From assembly GCA_021784835.1 (NCBI GenBank), contig JAJYHI010000078.1, forward strand, positions 1-48,341: DNA of 48,341 bases, in the 5' to 3' direction. Every line of letters starts with the position of its first letter. The stretch's first letter is position 1. Both the position numbers and the translations under genes were made by a program. Positions 1 to 7,207 of this stretch are shown piece by piece. Under the pieces are notes generated by a model that was not told where the DNA came from, did no database searches, and was given only the letters and a program-made list of their open reading frames with translations. This DNA is from a bacterium (lineage in GTDB: Bacteria; SZUA-79; Acidulodesulfobacterales; Acidulodesulfobacteraceae).

Positions 1-279
1 ATATATCTATTTTAAGTTTTTTAAACTTTACGCATATAAAACAATCCATTAGGCTTAAATCGTTATACATATCATAGCAATCAAGAGCTTTGATAAAAAG
101 TTCCGTATCTTTATTTCTCATGCCATTAAAAGAAAGCAAATTTTTCATCGTATCGACTATTTCTCTTTTAGGTATTTTATAAACTTTAAATTGAATTTTA
201 CTATACTGCTTTTTAAAACGTCCCTTATATCTTTAGGTATAGCAACCTGTCCTTTTGAAGTTATTTTTGCTGTAATCAT
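1..279 (-). pseudogene. Decayed AbrB-type antitoxin fused to a PIN-toxin remnant
   Basis: Reading the minus strand from an ATG at 279 gives a good AbrB/SpoVT antitoxin start (MITAKITSKGQVAIPKDIR) that stops at 157 after 40 codons. From about position 220 leftwards another frame carries the expected antitoxin tail (KIQFKVYK) and runs straight into a PIN-toxin-like C-terminal half (REIVDTMKNLL, then FIKALDCYDMYNDLSLMDC) that leaves the window. The end of the antitoxin and the start of the toxin are missing. I infer a vapB-vapC pair broken by a frameshift and an internal deletion. The PIN assignment rests on the pattern of the helix and the late acidic residue, not on a search. Confidence 0.55.
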
Positions 280-787
280 TTATATCGTATTCCTTACATT
301 TAATTGATTCATTACTGCTTTTAATTATATTGCTAATCTATAATGAAATCAATTATGATTTTTTGCGCTAATTTTTAAATTTTTGCTCAAAAGCTTAAAT
401 ATATGGAGGGGTCAAATTTAAATGCGTGGGGGGAACAGCTTTTTTTCATTATTCTTTAAACAAAATAATTAATATAATCTAAAACTGAATTTAGAAAATA
501 TAGAAAGTATTAATGATTGAATTAGCAGTTTCCTTAAATTTATAAAAACAAAATTAATCTTATAATTCTATTCTAAATTATTTTCAGCCTAAACGAAAAA
601 TAATATTATCGGTCATATGAATCATATAATAATCCGCATAATAATCAGAAAGAGAAAGGTATCGCCAAAATACAAAGAGCAGTTATAAAACCGATAATTT
701 TAAGCATTATTTCAATTCTCATTAATTTAAATTTTAATTATACGGCAACGACTCAAAATCATAAAAGATATCAAACACACGATATAT
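280..787. other. Gene-poor stretch with a REP-like fragment
   Basis: No supportable gene is seen. At 408-427 lies GGGGTCAAATTTAAATGCGT, which recurs exactly at 8697-8716. On the minus strand 722-645 encodes a 25-residue hydrophobic peptide directly downstream of the zinc-ribbon gene. It has no ribosome binding site and I do not call it a gene. Confidence 0.5.
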
Positions 788-1033
788 TTACAACTCGACT
801 AATCTTGCGACTTCTTTTCCGCAGTGCTTGCATTTTCCTTTTAAAACAACATCGCAGTAATATTCATTCGGAACGACAATATAATCAATAATAGTAGTCA
901 TACCACAAACAGAACAAACGACATTATTTATTAGTTTCTGTTTTAGTTCTTCTGAAAGATTTAGCCATTTCTGCATTACTTTTGAATTTTCAACTGACAC
1001 TTCCGTATTATAAAAATTAATTATTTTAGCCAT
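788..1033 (-). CDS. Small zinc-ribbon protein, function unknown
   Basis: An 81-residue protein with two Cys pairs, CSVCG near residue 41 and CKHCG near residue 68, spaced as in a zinc ribbon. The N-terminal half is predicted helical and has no recognisable domain. An AAGGAA ribosome binding site lies just ahead of the ATG, which supports it as a real gene. It sits alone in the accessory region with no operon partner. It could be a small DNA- or RNA-binding or regulatory protein; the function is not known to me. Confidence 0.55.
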   Translation of the reverse strand: MAKIINFYNTEVSVENSKVMQKWLNLSEELKQKLINNVVCSVCGMTTIIDYIVVPNEYYCDVVLKGKCKHCGKEVARLVEL

Positions 1034-1122
1034 AAAAATTCCTTAATGTTTGTAAGATTAATAATACCTCAATTCACCGTTAGAAACTTTAGAGCCACCC
1101 TCAAGTAATTGTAAAATATAAG

Positions 1123-1157
1123 TGTCAGCAAAATAAAAACAATAACTGTTGCTGACA
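1123..1157. repeat. Inverted repeat upstream of the zinc-ribbon gene
   Basis: TGTCAGCAA (1123-1131) and TTGCTGACA (1149-1157) form a perfect 9-bp inverted repeat separated by 17 AT-rich bases, about 90 bases upstream of the zinc-ribbon gene start. No T-run follows on either strand, so an operator or a mobile-element end is more likely than a terminator. Confidence 0.4.
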
Positions 1158-1230
1158 ATATATTTTTATATATTGTATTTTTATTATAACATAAAAAATA
1201 AAATATCAAAACTTTAACGAATTTTTTATT

Positions 1231-1389
1231 TTAGTCGCCCTCTATATATTCAATTAATTTTTGCAATATTTTAAGCATAGCAAAAGTATCGAGTTTACAG
1301 TATTTAAGAAGATTATTTTTAATCTTTTCGATTTCTTCGCAAGCATTTAAATTATCGTTATTTAAACTTAATTTTCTGATTCTAAAATA
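1231..1389 (-). pseudogene. C-terminal remnant resembling a DUF2779 protein
   Basis: An open minus-strand frame of 52 residues ends at a TAA (1231-1233). It contains NNLLKYCKLDTFAMLKILQ, which matches the way I recall DUF2779 (PD-(D/E)XK-like) proteins ending (YCxLDTxAMVxIL). There is no start codon with a ribosome binding site, and upstream the frame is closed by a TGA. I take it as the last piece of a degraded gene in the island. The family match is from memory of the motif and is moderate at best. Confidence 0.4.
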
Positions 1390-1491
1390 TCAGTGCATAA
1401 AGAAAGTCTTTTATCACTTTTTTATCGATAAATTCTTTATTGTCTTTTTGAACTTTCCAGATATTTCTTAGTGTTCACAATTTTTATATTT

Positions 1492-1546
1492 CCCTCACTC
1501 CCCCGCTGCAAATGCAGGTGGGAGTGAGGGAAGAAATAAATCAGAT
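1492..1546. repeat. REP-like nested hairpin, copy A
   Basis: CCCTCACTCCC (1492-1502) pairs perfectly with GGGAGTGAGGG (1520-1530). Inside the loop CTGCA-AA-TGCAG forms a second small hairpin. The element is followed by AAATAAATCAGAT. Copy B at 1919 keeps the same architecture with a compensated base-pair change. It lies directly after the end of the small membrane protein gene. Confidence 0.6.
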
Positions 1547-1780
1547 ATTTTTTTGTATACTTTTTTCGACACTACGACGCTTTAGAAGATAAAAAATTAT
1601 ACCTGCTATTATAGCCAAACCAAGAAGATAAGGCCAAATTATTAAAAATAGCATGTAAAAGAACCACAGTAAAAAAATTGCAAACATTATTAATCCTAGA
1701 ATAAAGCCAATTTTTAATACGTATTTTGTAACCCACATACCTATAAGAAAACTGGCCAATGTGTCTACAGGTCTACCCAT
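1541..1780 (-). CDS. Small two-helix membrane protein, function unknown
   Basis: A 79-residue protein. After a short N-terminal stretch (MGRPVDTLASFLIG) there are two long hydrophobic segments at about residues 21-45 and 48-66, and then a basic tail (LLKRRSVEKSIQKN). A strong AAAGGAGG ribosome binding site precedes the ATG, so it looks expressed. It is bracketed by REP-like hairpins on both sides. No family is recognised. Confidence 0.55.
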   Translation of the reverse strand: MGRPVDTLASFLIGMWVTKYVLKIGFILGLIMFAIFLLWFFYMLFLIIWPYLLGLAIIAGIIFYLLKRRSVEKSIQKNI

Positions 1781-1839
1781 TTTAAATGCCTCCTTTTAAA
1801 ATGTGAAATTTATCTATGTTTGACTATGTATTACCACCC

Positions 1840-1975
1840 TCCCACACTACTCCATAGTACACATATAAGTAAAAATAGTGGGGTAAATAAATCAGACGCC
1901 TTTTTTATTCTTATATTTCCCTTACTTTACACTGCAAATGCAGGTGGGAGTAAGGGAATAAATAAATCAGATACC
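1840..1975. repeat. REP-like hairpins, copy B and a diverged third copy
   Basis: CCCTTACT (1919-1926) pairs with AGTAAGGG (1949-1956) around the same inner CTGCA-AA-TGCAG hairpin as copy A, followed by AAATAAATCAGATACC. A more diverged version (CACTA...TAGTG with flanking C and G runs) lies at about 1848-1882 and also ends in AAATAAATCAGACGCC. The shared tail recurs near the end of the window (48160-48310). A non-autonomous REP family of the RAYT type is my inference; no transposase is present. Confidence 0.5.
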
Positions 1976-2016
1976 ATTTATTAGATACCATTTATTTTAT
2001 ATATTCAATTTTAAAT

Positions 2017-2238
2017 ACGCTGACTTATTTTACAAATAAACACGGCTACAATAATTACCCGGATGAGAACCCATTTAAATTTCCGATAGAACAGTTAGAG
2101 GAAATATTCATTAAGAACAAATTGGACATTAACATCCACGGACATATTCATAATAAAATAAAAATTTTCGATAATCTCATAAACGTCTCTCCTGCTAATA
2201 TAGGATATGCGCCGATAAAATTAGGAGATTTTTTATAG
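2017..2238 (+). pseudogene. C-terminal remnant of a calcineurin-like phosphoesterase
   Basis: The plus strand encodes about 73 residues ending at a TAG (2236-2238). The segment LDINIHGHIHNK carries the GHxH metal-binding motif typical of the C-terminus of metallophosphoesterases, followed by the usual NVSPANIGYAPIKLGDF-type ending (compare NVGVDVWxYxPVxL). There is no start codon, and the N-terminal metal motifs are absent. The 5' break falls right after the REP-like element ending near 1975, so the gene seems to have been truncated there. Confidence 0.6.
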
Positions 2239-2538
2239 AAATAAATTAAAAAGTTGATTTAAATTCTTTTATAATTTAGACTACTGCTTTATTTCTATCT
2301 ATGCCAATTTAAAATTGAGTTCTATAGGTCTAGTAAAAAATAAATCTGCAAGCTCAACTTTTATTTAAATATAGTATAAATATTAAAATAAAGCATTTTA
2401 AAAATTTTTAAAGGAAACCTAATGCCAATAAATTATTAAACCGCTAAATTTATTTAAACTTCTCAACACCAATAGAGAATACGATAAATATTTAGCTTCA
2501 CGGAAAGATGTTTAAAATTTTGCAAAAATTTATTGTAT
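2239..2538. other. Non-coding stretch before vapBC
   Basis: Apart from a closed 25-30 residue frame at about 2438-2512 (with NREYDKYLASRKDV before its stop, possibly another remnant) I see no gene. The right end contains the vapBC promoter region. Confidence 0.35.
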
Positions 2539-2562
2539 AATATATACTATTTAGTATATATT
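2532..2562 (+). promoter_or_regulatory. vapBC -10 region and operator-like palindrome
   Basis: A TATAAT -10 (about 2535-2540) runs into a perfect 24-bp palindrome at 2539-2562 (half site AATATATACTA, two-base centre). It lies 27 bases ahead of the vapB ATG. VapB-type antitoxins repress their own operon by binding such palindromes, so this is very probably the autoregulatory operator. No clear -35 with ideal spacing is visible. Confidence 0.6.
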
Positions 2563-2588
2563 GATAATAAAGGAGGAGGCGGTAAATT

Positions 2589-2834
2589 ATGAAAAGTATT
2601 ATTAAAACGGCAAAACTGTTTCAAAACGGAAAGAGCCAAGCGGTTAGATTGCCGAGGGAATACAGATTTGAAGGCAAGGAGGTGCTTATAAAAAAAATTG
2701 GGGAAAGCGTGATATTAATTCCTAAAAAAGATTATTGGAAAGAGCTTTTTGCAAGTTTAGACAATTTTAGCGAAGATTTTATGAACGACAGGAACCAGCC
2801 CAGCGTTCAGAAAAGGACGGCAATTTTTGAATGA
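2589..2834 (+). CDS. vapB: VapB antitoxin (AbrB/MazE-like)
   Basis: An 81-residue antitoxin. The N-terminal half (AKLFQNGKSQAVRLPREYRF) is the classic swapped-hairpin AbrB/MazE DNA-binding fold of VapB proteins. The C-terminal half, after DYWKELFASLDNF, is the toxin-binding tail. Its ATG follows a strong AAGGAGGAGG ribosome binding site. The stop codon overlaps the start of vapC (ATGA), so the pair is translationally coupled. It should neutralise VapC and repress the operon through the palindrome just upstream. Confidence 0.9.
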   Translation: MKSIIKTAKLFQNGKSQAVRLPREYRFEGKEVLIKKIGESVILIPKKDYWKELFASLDNFSEDFMNDRNQPSVQKRTAIFE

Positions 2835-3214
2835 GATATATGCTCGATACTAATATCTGTATCTATATTATAAAAAACAAACCATCCTGGGTAAAGGAAA
2901 AATTTTCTTTGTTTAGCCCTTTTGATATATGTATTTCTTCGATAACTACATCCGAACTATTTTACGGTGCCGAAAAAAGTAAATATCCCGCCAAAAATAA
3001 GGATGCTTTTGAAAAGTTTTTATCCCCGTTAAATATAGTCGATTATGATTACAAAGCATCGCTGGCATATGGAAAAATAAGAGCGTTTTTAGAAAAAACC
3101 GGCAATATCATAGGTTCTATGGATTTATTGATAGCAGCTCATGCCTTAAGTTTAAATATTACACTAATAACCAATAATGAAAAGGAATTTAAAAAGAAGT
3201 ATTATGCAGACTAA
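2831..3214 (+). CDS. vapC: VapC toxin, PIN-domain ribonuclease
   Basis: A 127-residue PIN-domain protein of normal length. The acidic active-site residues are visible: Asp6 in MLDTN, Glu42 in SELFYGA and Asp98 in GSMDLLIAAHAL, with TNNEKEF near residue 114 as the fourth motif. VapC proteins are Mg-dependent endoribonucleases that cut tRNA or rRNA when freed from VapB. All catalytic residues are intact, unlike the broken pair at the left edge. It overlaps vapB by four bases. Confidence 0.93.
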   Translation: MRYMLDTNICIYIIKNKPSWVKEKFSLFSPFDICISSITTSELFYGAEKSKYPAKNKDAFEKFLSPLNIVDYDYKASLAYGKIRAFLEKTGNIIGSMDLLIAAHALSLNITLITNNEKEFKKKYYAD

Positions 3215-3280
3215 AAGATTTACCTGTTAATCGCAGATATGAAAAGCAAAGACTAGAAATATTATAAATTAGTAGTAATT

Positions 3281-3613
3281 ATGGAAAATAAAGAAATACT
3301 TTTTAAAACCGCTAAAGATTCAAACCTTTTTTGGTCGTATTCTAAAGATATAACCGTTGCAGACATTCCGGAAGAACTTCTTATAGAAAAAATCCTATTA
3401 TACGGAGATATAAAAGACTTAATACTGTTATTCCAGACATATCCTTATGATACTATATATAAAGTCTGGACGGAAGCGCTTTTGCCCGATAAAAGATATA
3501 AACCTGCAAACTATTTTTTGGCTAAATTCTTCTTTAAAACCGATATGGATAATATTAAAATAGAAACAAAATTAGATAAATTAATTAATATCATAAAAGC
3601 GACGCAATCATGA
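3281..3613 (+). CDS. DUF6922-like partner of an AbiEii toxin
   Basis: A 110-residue protein with DSNLFWSY near the start and VWTEALLPDKRYKPANYFLAKFFF in the middle. It resembles the small DUF6922-type proteins often encoded directly ahead of AbiEii-like nucleotidyltransferases. Its stop overlaps the next ATG by four bases (ATGA), so the two are surely co-translated. In such pairs the upstream protein is the presumed antitoxin, but I see no DNA-binding motif and this role is inferred from position. Confidence 0.65.
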   Translation: MENKEILFKTAKDSNLFWSYSKDITVADIPEELLIEKILLYGDIKDLILLFQTYPYDTIYKVWTEALLPDKRYKPANYFLAKFFFKTDMDNIKIETKLDKLINIIKATQS

Positions 3614-4287
3614 ACGAAAAACTATTGGAAAATTTATTGCAGAATACAAGAGAAGTTTTCAATAAATTCTCGACGTCAAAATTAGATTTTTTAGATAATT
3701 TTGTTTTAGTAGGAGGCAGCGCTTTAGCTATCAGGCTCGGACACAGGCAGAGCGAAGACCTTGATTTTTTTACGCATAAAGACTGGTTCGATAAAAAAAA
3801 TATATTATCTGTTTCTAATTTATTTAAGGATTATGAAATATTATTAAACGGTAAAGAACAAATCGATTTGTTATGCGATAAAGTTAAAGTTACTTTCATG
3901 AACGCATCGTCTAATAAGGCATGGCAATTTTTATCGCCTTCCGGTTCAGCCGAGGAAAATAAAATAGAAGGGATTAATATAGCGACAATAGATCAACTTT
4001 CCGCAATGAAAGTTCATGCGCTTTTTTTAAGGTCGGTATTCAGGGATTATTACGATAATTATGTTTTATCTAAATACCACATAGGATTGGAAAATATATA
4101 TAATAACGCATATAAATTCATTCCAGGCATGTCTTTCAGGCTATTTAGCACCGCTTTAACTTATACAAAAGATATTAAAGACGAAAATATCGAATACTTA
4201 AAACCGAAATATAAAGTTACCAAAGAAGAAATACAATCTTATTTTGAAAAAGAAATTAAAGAATATATCGAAAAAGAACTGCATTAG
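3610..4287 (+). CDS. AbiEii/MenT-family nucleotidyltransferase toxin
   Basis: A 225-residue protein. Residues 34-53 hold the nucleotidyltransferase signature GGSALAIRLGHRQSEDLDFF: the GGS motif binds nucleotide and Asp50 and Asp52 bind metal. IATIDQLSAMKVHALFLR is the usual helix after the core. Members of the AbiEii family act as toxins, and some (MenT) add nucleotides to tRNA 3' ends. The gene is intact and coupled to the upstream DUF6922-like gene. Phage defence or plasmid-type stabilisation are both possible roles. Confidence 0.85.
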   Translation: MNEKLLENLLQNTREVFNKFSTSKLDFLDNFVLVGGSALAIRLGHRQSEDLDFFTHKDWFDKKNILSVSNLFKDYEILLNGKEQIDLLCDKVKVTFMNASSNKAWQFLSPSGSAEENKIEGINIATIDQLSAMKVHALFLRSVFRDYYDNYVLSKYHIGLENIYNNAYKFIPGMSFRLFSTALTYTKDIKDENIEYLKPKYKVTKEEIQSYFEKEIKEYIEKELH

Positions 4288-4342
4288 ACCCCTAAAAAGC
4301 ATGGCTTATACTGTGCCTATTTGTCAAGGCAACTTAAATAAA

Positions 4343-4750
4343 TTATGAGTATAATCGCCATAGGTCGTTAACAAAACAACATGATTTTTTAGCAAAATTA
4401 AGGATATTCGGTCTTCCGAAGAATTCTTTTAGCGTTTTATCTAACAAATCTAGATCTTCAGACGATAATGTTCCTAATTTTTTCAAAATCAAGGATTTAT
4501 CTATTGAAGATATAGCGGACTTAATAACCGAAGACTTTAGGAGTCCGGCAGAAGCGTAATCCCCGATAAGACACTCTCTGATTCTAAGGGGATTTTGGGT
4601 ATTGCTTGTAACCGCCATTATAATTATATCTAAATAACGGCTATTGTAAAAATCGGAACTTATTACGACGACGGGCCTTTTTTTAGAAAATGTTTGATTA
4701 CTAAAAGGAAAGGGAACGAGAATTATATCGCCCTTTTTATAAGGCGTCAT
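4343..4750 (-). CDS. PemK/MazF-family endoribonuclease toxin
   Basis: I choose the ATG at 4750 (MTPYKKGDIILVPFPF) because an in-frame codon 36 bases further upstream lies deep in the antitoxin gene. KGDIILVPFPFSN, KKRPVVVIS and the later AISSIDKSLILKKLGTLSSEDL segment are standard for PemK/MazF ribonucleases. The domain normally ends near LDKTLKEFFG. Here about 23 further residues (RPNILNFAKKSCCFVNDLW) follow, probably because the original stop was lost. The start overlaps the antitoxin gene by 14 bases. Confidence 0.85.
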   Translation of the reverse strand: MTPYKKGDIILVPFPFSNQTFSKKRPVVVISSDFYNSRYLDIIIMAVTSNTQNPLRIRECLIGDYASAGLLKSSVIKSAISSIDKSLILKKLGTLSSEDLDLLDKTLKEFFGRPNILNFAKKSCCFVNDLWRLYS

Positions 4751-4928
4751 ATGCGGCATCCTCAGCGTTATCCCATATCTTTTCAAAAATTCTTTTGGAA
4801 AGAACCTGTGAAGAATGAATCGTATTTTCTTTTTTAACTTCTAAAAATTTAATAAAATCCAATATTTCGGGAAGAAGTTCTTCCGGTATTCTATCAATTT
4901 CATTAATTATTAAATCCTTGCCCGACAT
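4737..4928 (-). CDS. Antitoxin partner of the PemK/MazF toxin
   Basis: A 63-residue acidic protein. The first half (RIPEELLPEILDFIKFLE) is the helix typical of DUF2281-like antitoxins. The C-terminus WDNAEDAAYDAL matches the conserved toxin-neutralising tail (WDNPEDAVYDxL) found ahead of PemK/MazF toxins. An AGAGG ribosome binding site precedes the ATG. The gene ends 14 bases inside the toxin gene. Confidence 0.8.
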   Translation of the reverse strand: MSGKDLIINEIDRIPEELLPEILDFIKFLEVKKENTIHSSQVLSKRIFEKIWDNAEDAAYDAL

Positions 4929-5562
4929 TGCAAACCTCTGTTTAAAATTAATAACTCTATAAATAAATATAGCACTATTACGGAAAGATAATCAAGTTTG
5001 GGGACAAGCTCTACGTATTCGCAATAATTTGCAGGCTTTATTTTTTAAAATAAAGAACCAATTTTATTTTACGATATACAGAAAATCAAGGGAGATATTT
5101 TTGCAATAATTTAAATTGCAAAAATATTATTGCAAACGACGAAAACTATGCAATTTTTTTAATTGCAATATTGAGGAAAAGCCGTTGCAAAAGTGGGGAA
5201 TTTTGTTTGCAATTTTGGGGAAAAACGATTTGCAAAATACATGCGTAGCTTTGTTTCCATTTTCCTTTGGAGCAGACCTTCCTCTAATAAAACCTTTCTT
5301 ATGGTTTCGTCGCTTAATTTTATATCGTGAAGCCCAAAGAGCTTTTCACAAAATAGCGTATATCCGAAGTCTGTATAATTGGATGCCCTATAAACATTGA
5401 TTTATTATAATAAAATATGTATAATTATAAAAATATAAATTAACAATATAAATAACATCAAACTATTGAAAAATAAGCGTAATATATAATAATTATAAAC
5501 ATAGAAAATCTATTGCCGAGAAAAATTTAACCTAAATAATTTATTTAAAATATCGGGGGGGG
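4929..5562. other. Long non-coding stretch containing the TTGCAA array
   Basis: It holds the palindrome array described separately (5101-5235) and then about 300 very AT-rich bases leading to the G-tract ribosome binding site. An open frame at 5116-5400 has no ribosome binding site and owes its start to the repeats, so I do not call it. Confidence 0.5.
5101..5235. repeat. Array of TTGCAA palindromes, iteron-like
   Basis: TTGCAA, a perfect 6-bp palindrome, occurs at 5101, 5116, 5130, 5163, 5185, 5207 and 5230, with a one-base variant ATGCAA at 5148. The first group is spaced 14-19 bases apart. The second group forms direct repeats of 22, 22 and 23 bases sharing a TGRGGAA core after the hexamer (for example TTGCAATATTGAGGAAAA at 5163). 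Regular spacing of about two helical turns is what iterons or multi-site operators show. No replication initiator is in the window. Confidence 0.6.
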
Positions 5563-5568
5563 GTGAAT
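5554..5568 (+). promoter_or_regulatory. G9 homopolymer forming the ribosome binding site
   Basis: Nine consecutive G residues (5555-5563) in otherwise very AT-rich DNA stand directly ahead of GTGAATATG. The tract replaces the normal purine-rich ribosome binding site of the HD-GYP gene, so its length sets the spacing to the ATG at 5569. Confidence 0.55.
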
Positions 5569-6732
5569 ATGCAGCTTTTAAAAACAATTAAAGACGCAAA
5601 TTTAAAACCGAGTATTGAAAAAAAAATTATAGATATCTTCTCTACAAAATCCATAGATTTTGAACACAGATTTTTAGAACTCACCGAAAACGATTTAGAA
5701 AATCTTTCAAAAATAAATTCATTGATTATTGAAAATATGGATTTCCTTATAGATAAATTTTACGACCATCTGCTTGAATTTAAAGAAACGAAAGATATTA
5801 TGCTTGAAAAGCCCGGACTTGTGGAACACTTAAGAAAAGTGCATACATCGTATTTTAAAGAGCTTTTTTCCTTAAAGTACGACGACAATTATCTTGCTCT
5901 CAGATTTAACACTGGTCTTACCCACTTAAACGTCAATATACCCTTTAACGTTTTTATGGGAAGCTATTCTTATTTCTTATCTTTAATTATCTATTTTATA
6001 AAAGACGAACTCCCGAAACGCGGCTTTTCGCACAAAGAAATTCTGAATGTCGTCAACTCCATACAAAAAATTATAAATCTGGATATTACCTTAGTTATAA
6101 GAGCTTATTACAGTAAAGAAATAAACGAAAAGGAAAAACTTGGCGACGATTTTATTAAAAGGCTGTCGCGCATAGCCGAATTCCGCGACGAAGATACGGG
6201 AGCCCATATTGAAAGAATGTCTTATTACTGCATGATAATTGCGAAACATTTGGGATTTGACTACGATTTTCAGATGGATATTTTAGAATCTTCGCCTATG
6301 CACGATATAGGTAAAATATCTATTCCGGATTATGTATTGCTAAAGCCTGCAAAATTAACCGACGATGAGTTTGAAATAATGAAAACGCATACAGTAAAGG
6401 GATATGATATACTTAGCGGTTCGGATTCTAAAATTATGAAATTCGGAGCGGAAATAGCTTTGTCCCACCATGAAAGATATGACGGATACGGATACCCGAA
6501 CAGACTTAAAGGAGAAGATATTCCTATTTCCGGCAGAATTTGCATTGTTAGCGACGTGTTCGACGCCCTGACAAATAAAAGAATTTATAAACCGGCGTAT
6601 TCTGTAGAAGAAAGTATAAGTATCATGAAAAATGAAATGGGCGTCGGAAAATATTTTGACCCTGCGGTATTTGACGCGTTCACAAAAGGATTCGACGATA
6701 TCATGACCGTTAAAAATCATTATAAAAATTAA
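5569..6732 (+). CDS. Protoglobin sensor with HD-GYP output domain
   Basis: I start at the ATG at 5569; a GTG two codons earlier lies inside the G tract. Residues 1-180 are a protoglobin (globin-coupled sensor) domain with proximal haem ligand His119 in NTGLTHLN. Residues 195-380 are an HD-GYP phosphodiesterase: FRDEDTGAHIERM, the HD pair at 245-246 (MHDIGK), and HHERYDGYGYP at 300-310. Such proteins hydrolyse cyclic di-GMP, here presumably under oxygen control. All metal residues look intact. The next gene is a paralogue with a GGDEF output, so the two form an opposing pair. The protein is cytosolic, with no membrane segment. Confidence 0.9.
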   Translation: MQLLKTIKDANLKPSIEKKIIDIFSTKSIDFEHRFLELTENDLENLSKINSLIIENMDFLIDKFYDHLLEFKETKDIMLEKPGLVEHLRKVHTSYFKELFSLKYDDNYLALRFNTGLTHLNVNIPFNVFMGSYSYFLSLIIYFIKDELPKRGFSHKEILNVVNSIQKIINLDITLVIRAYYSKEINEKEKLGDDFIKRLSRIAEFRDEDTGAHIERMSYYCMIIAKHLGFDYDFQMDILESSPMHDIGKISIPDYVLLKPAKLTDDEFEIMKTHTVKGYDILSGSDSKIMKFGAEIALSHHERYDGYGYPNRLKGEDIPISGRICIVSDVFDALTNKRIYKPAYSVEESISIMKNEMGVGKYFDPAVFDAFTKGFDDIMTVKNHYKN

Positions 6733-7207
6733 ACGCATCAATTTTATTCTTTTGAGCCTTTGTATATTATTAAAAGGCACAACTGCACTAAAACTTTAAA
6801 AATAAAATTAAATAATAAAAAATTAATAAAAAATTAATAAAAAGAAACTGCCATGATAAAATGTAATATTAATATTACCCCCCCCCCCCGCATTATATAG
6901 GGATAAAACTATACGTGACAACGACGGCTGCATATCTTTATAGAAATTGGCTGGCAAAAGCGAAAACGTTCTTGCTATTTACATCGTTAATATTTTCAAT
7001 AGACATTATTTTCTCGAAATTTTTTAATTTTAATAAATATTTGCACAAATTTAATTTATCTGCTTTAAAGCATCTGCAGGTAAAAAACGGTATGATTTTA
7101 TATTCCTGCTATGCAAATGAGGCAAGTTATGAAAATAAAAGAAAGACTGGTATAACTTATTGTAAATGTTATATCGTTATATCTGAATGGAGGAGAGAAG
7201 AATAATT
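6733..7207. other. Leader region of the GGDEF gene with a C12 tract
   Basis: The only marked feature is a run of twelve C residues at 6878-6889, about 320 bases ahead of the GGDEF start. An open frame at 6915-7205 ends at the start region of that gene, lacks its own ribosome binding site and resembles nothing, so it is not called. A GGAGG site for the GGDEF gene is at 7190. Confidence 0.5.

Noticed and set aside
645..722. 25-residue hydrophobic peptide on the minus strand with possible TGA read-through
   Set aside because: No ribosome binding site, no redox motif around the TGA and no conserved context. Chance is the simpler explanation.
5116..5400. Open frame of 94 codons across the TTGCAA array
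   Set aside because: No ribosome binding site and no recognisable domain, and the sequence is shaped by repeats whose spacing is not a multiple of three.
6355..6780. Long minus-strand frame opposite the HD-GYP gene
   Set aside because: It is an antisense shadow of conserved HD-GYP codons and has no start signal.
6915..7205. Open frame of 96 codons ahead of the GGDEF gene
   Set aside because: No ribosome binding site, no family likeness, and it overlaps the leader and ribosome binding site of the real gene.
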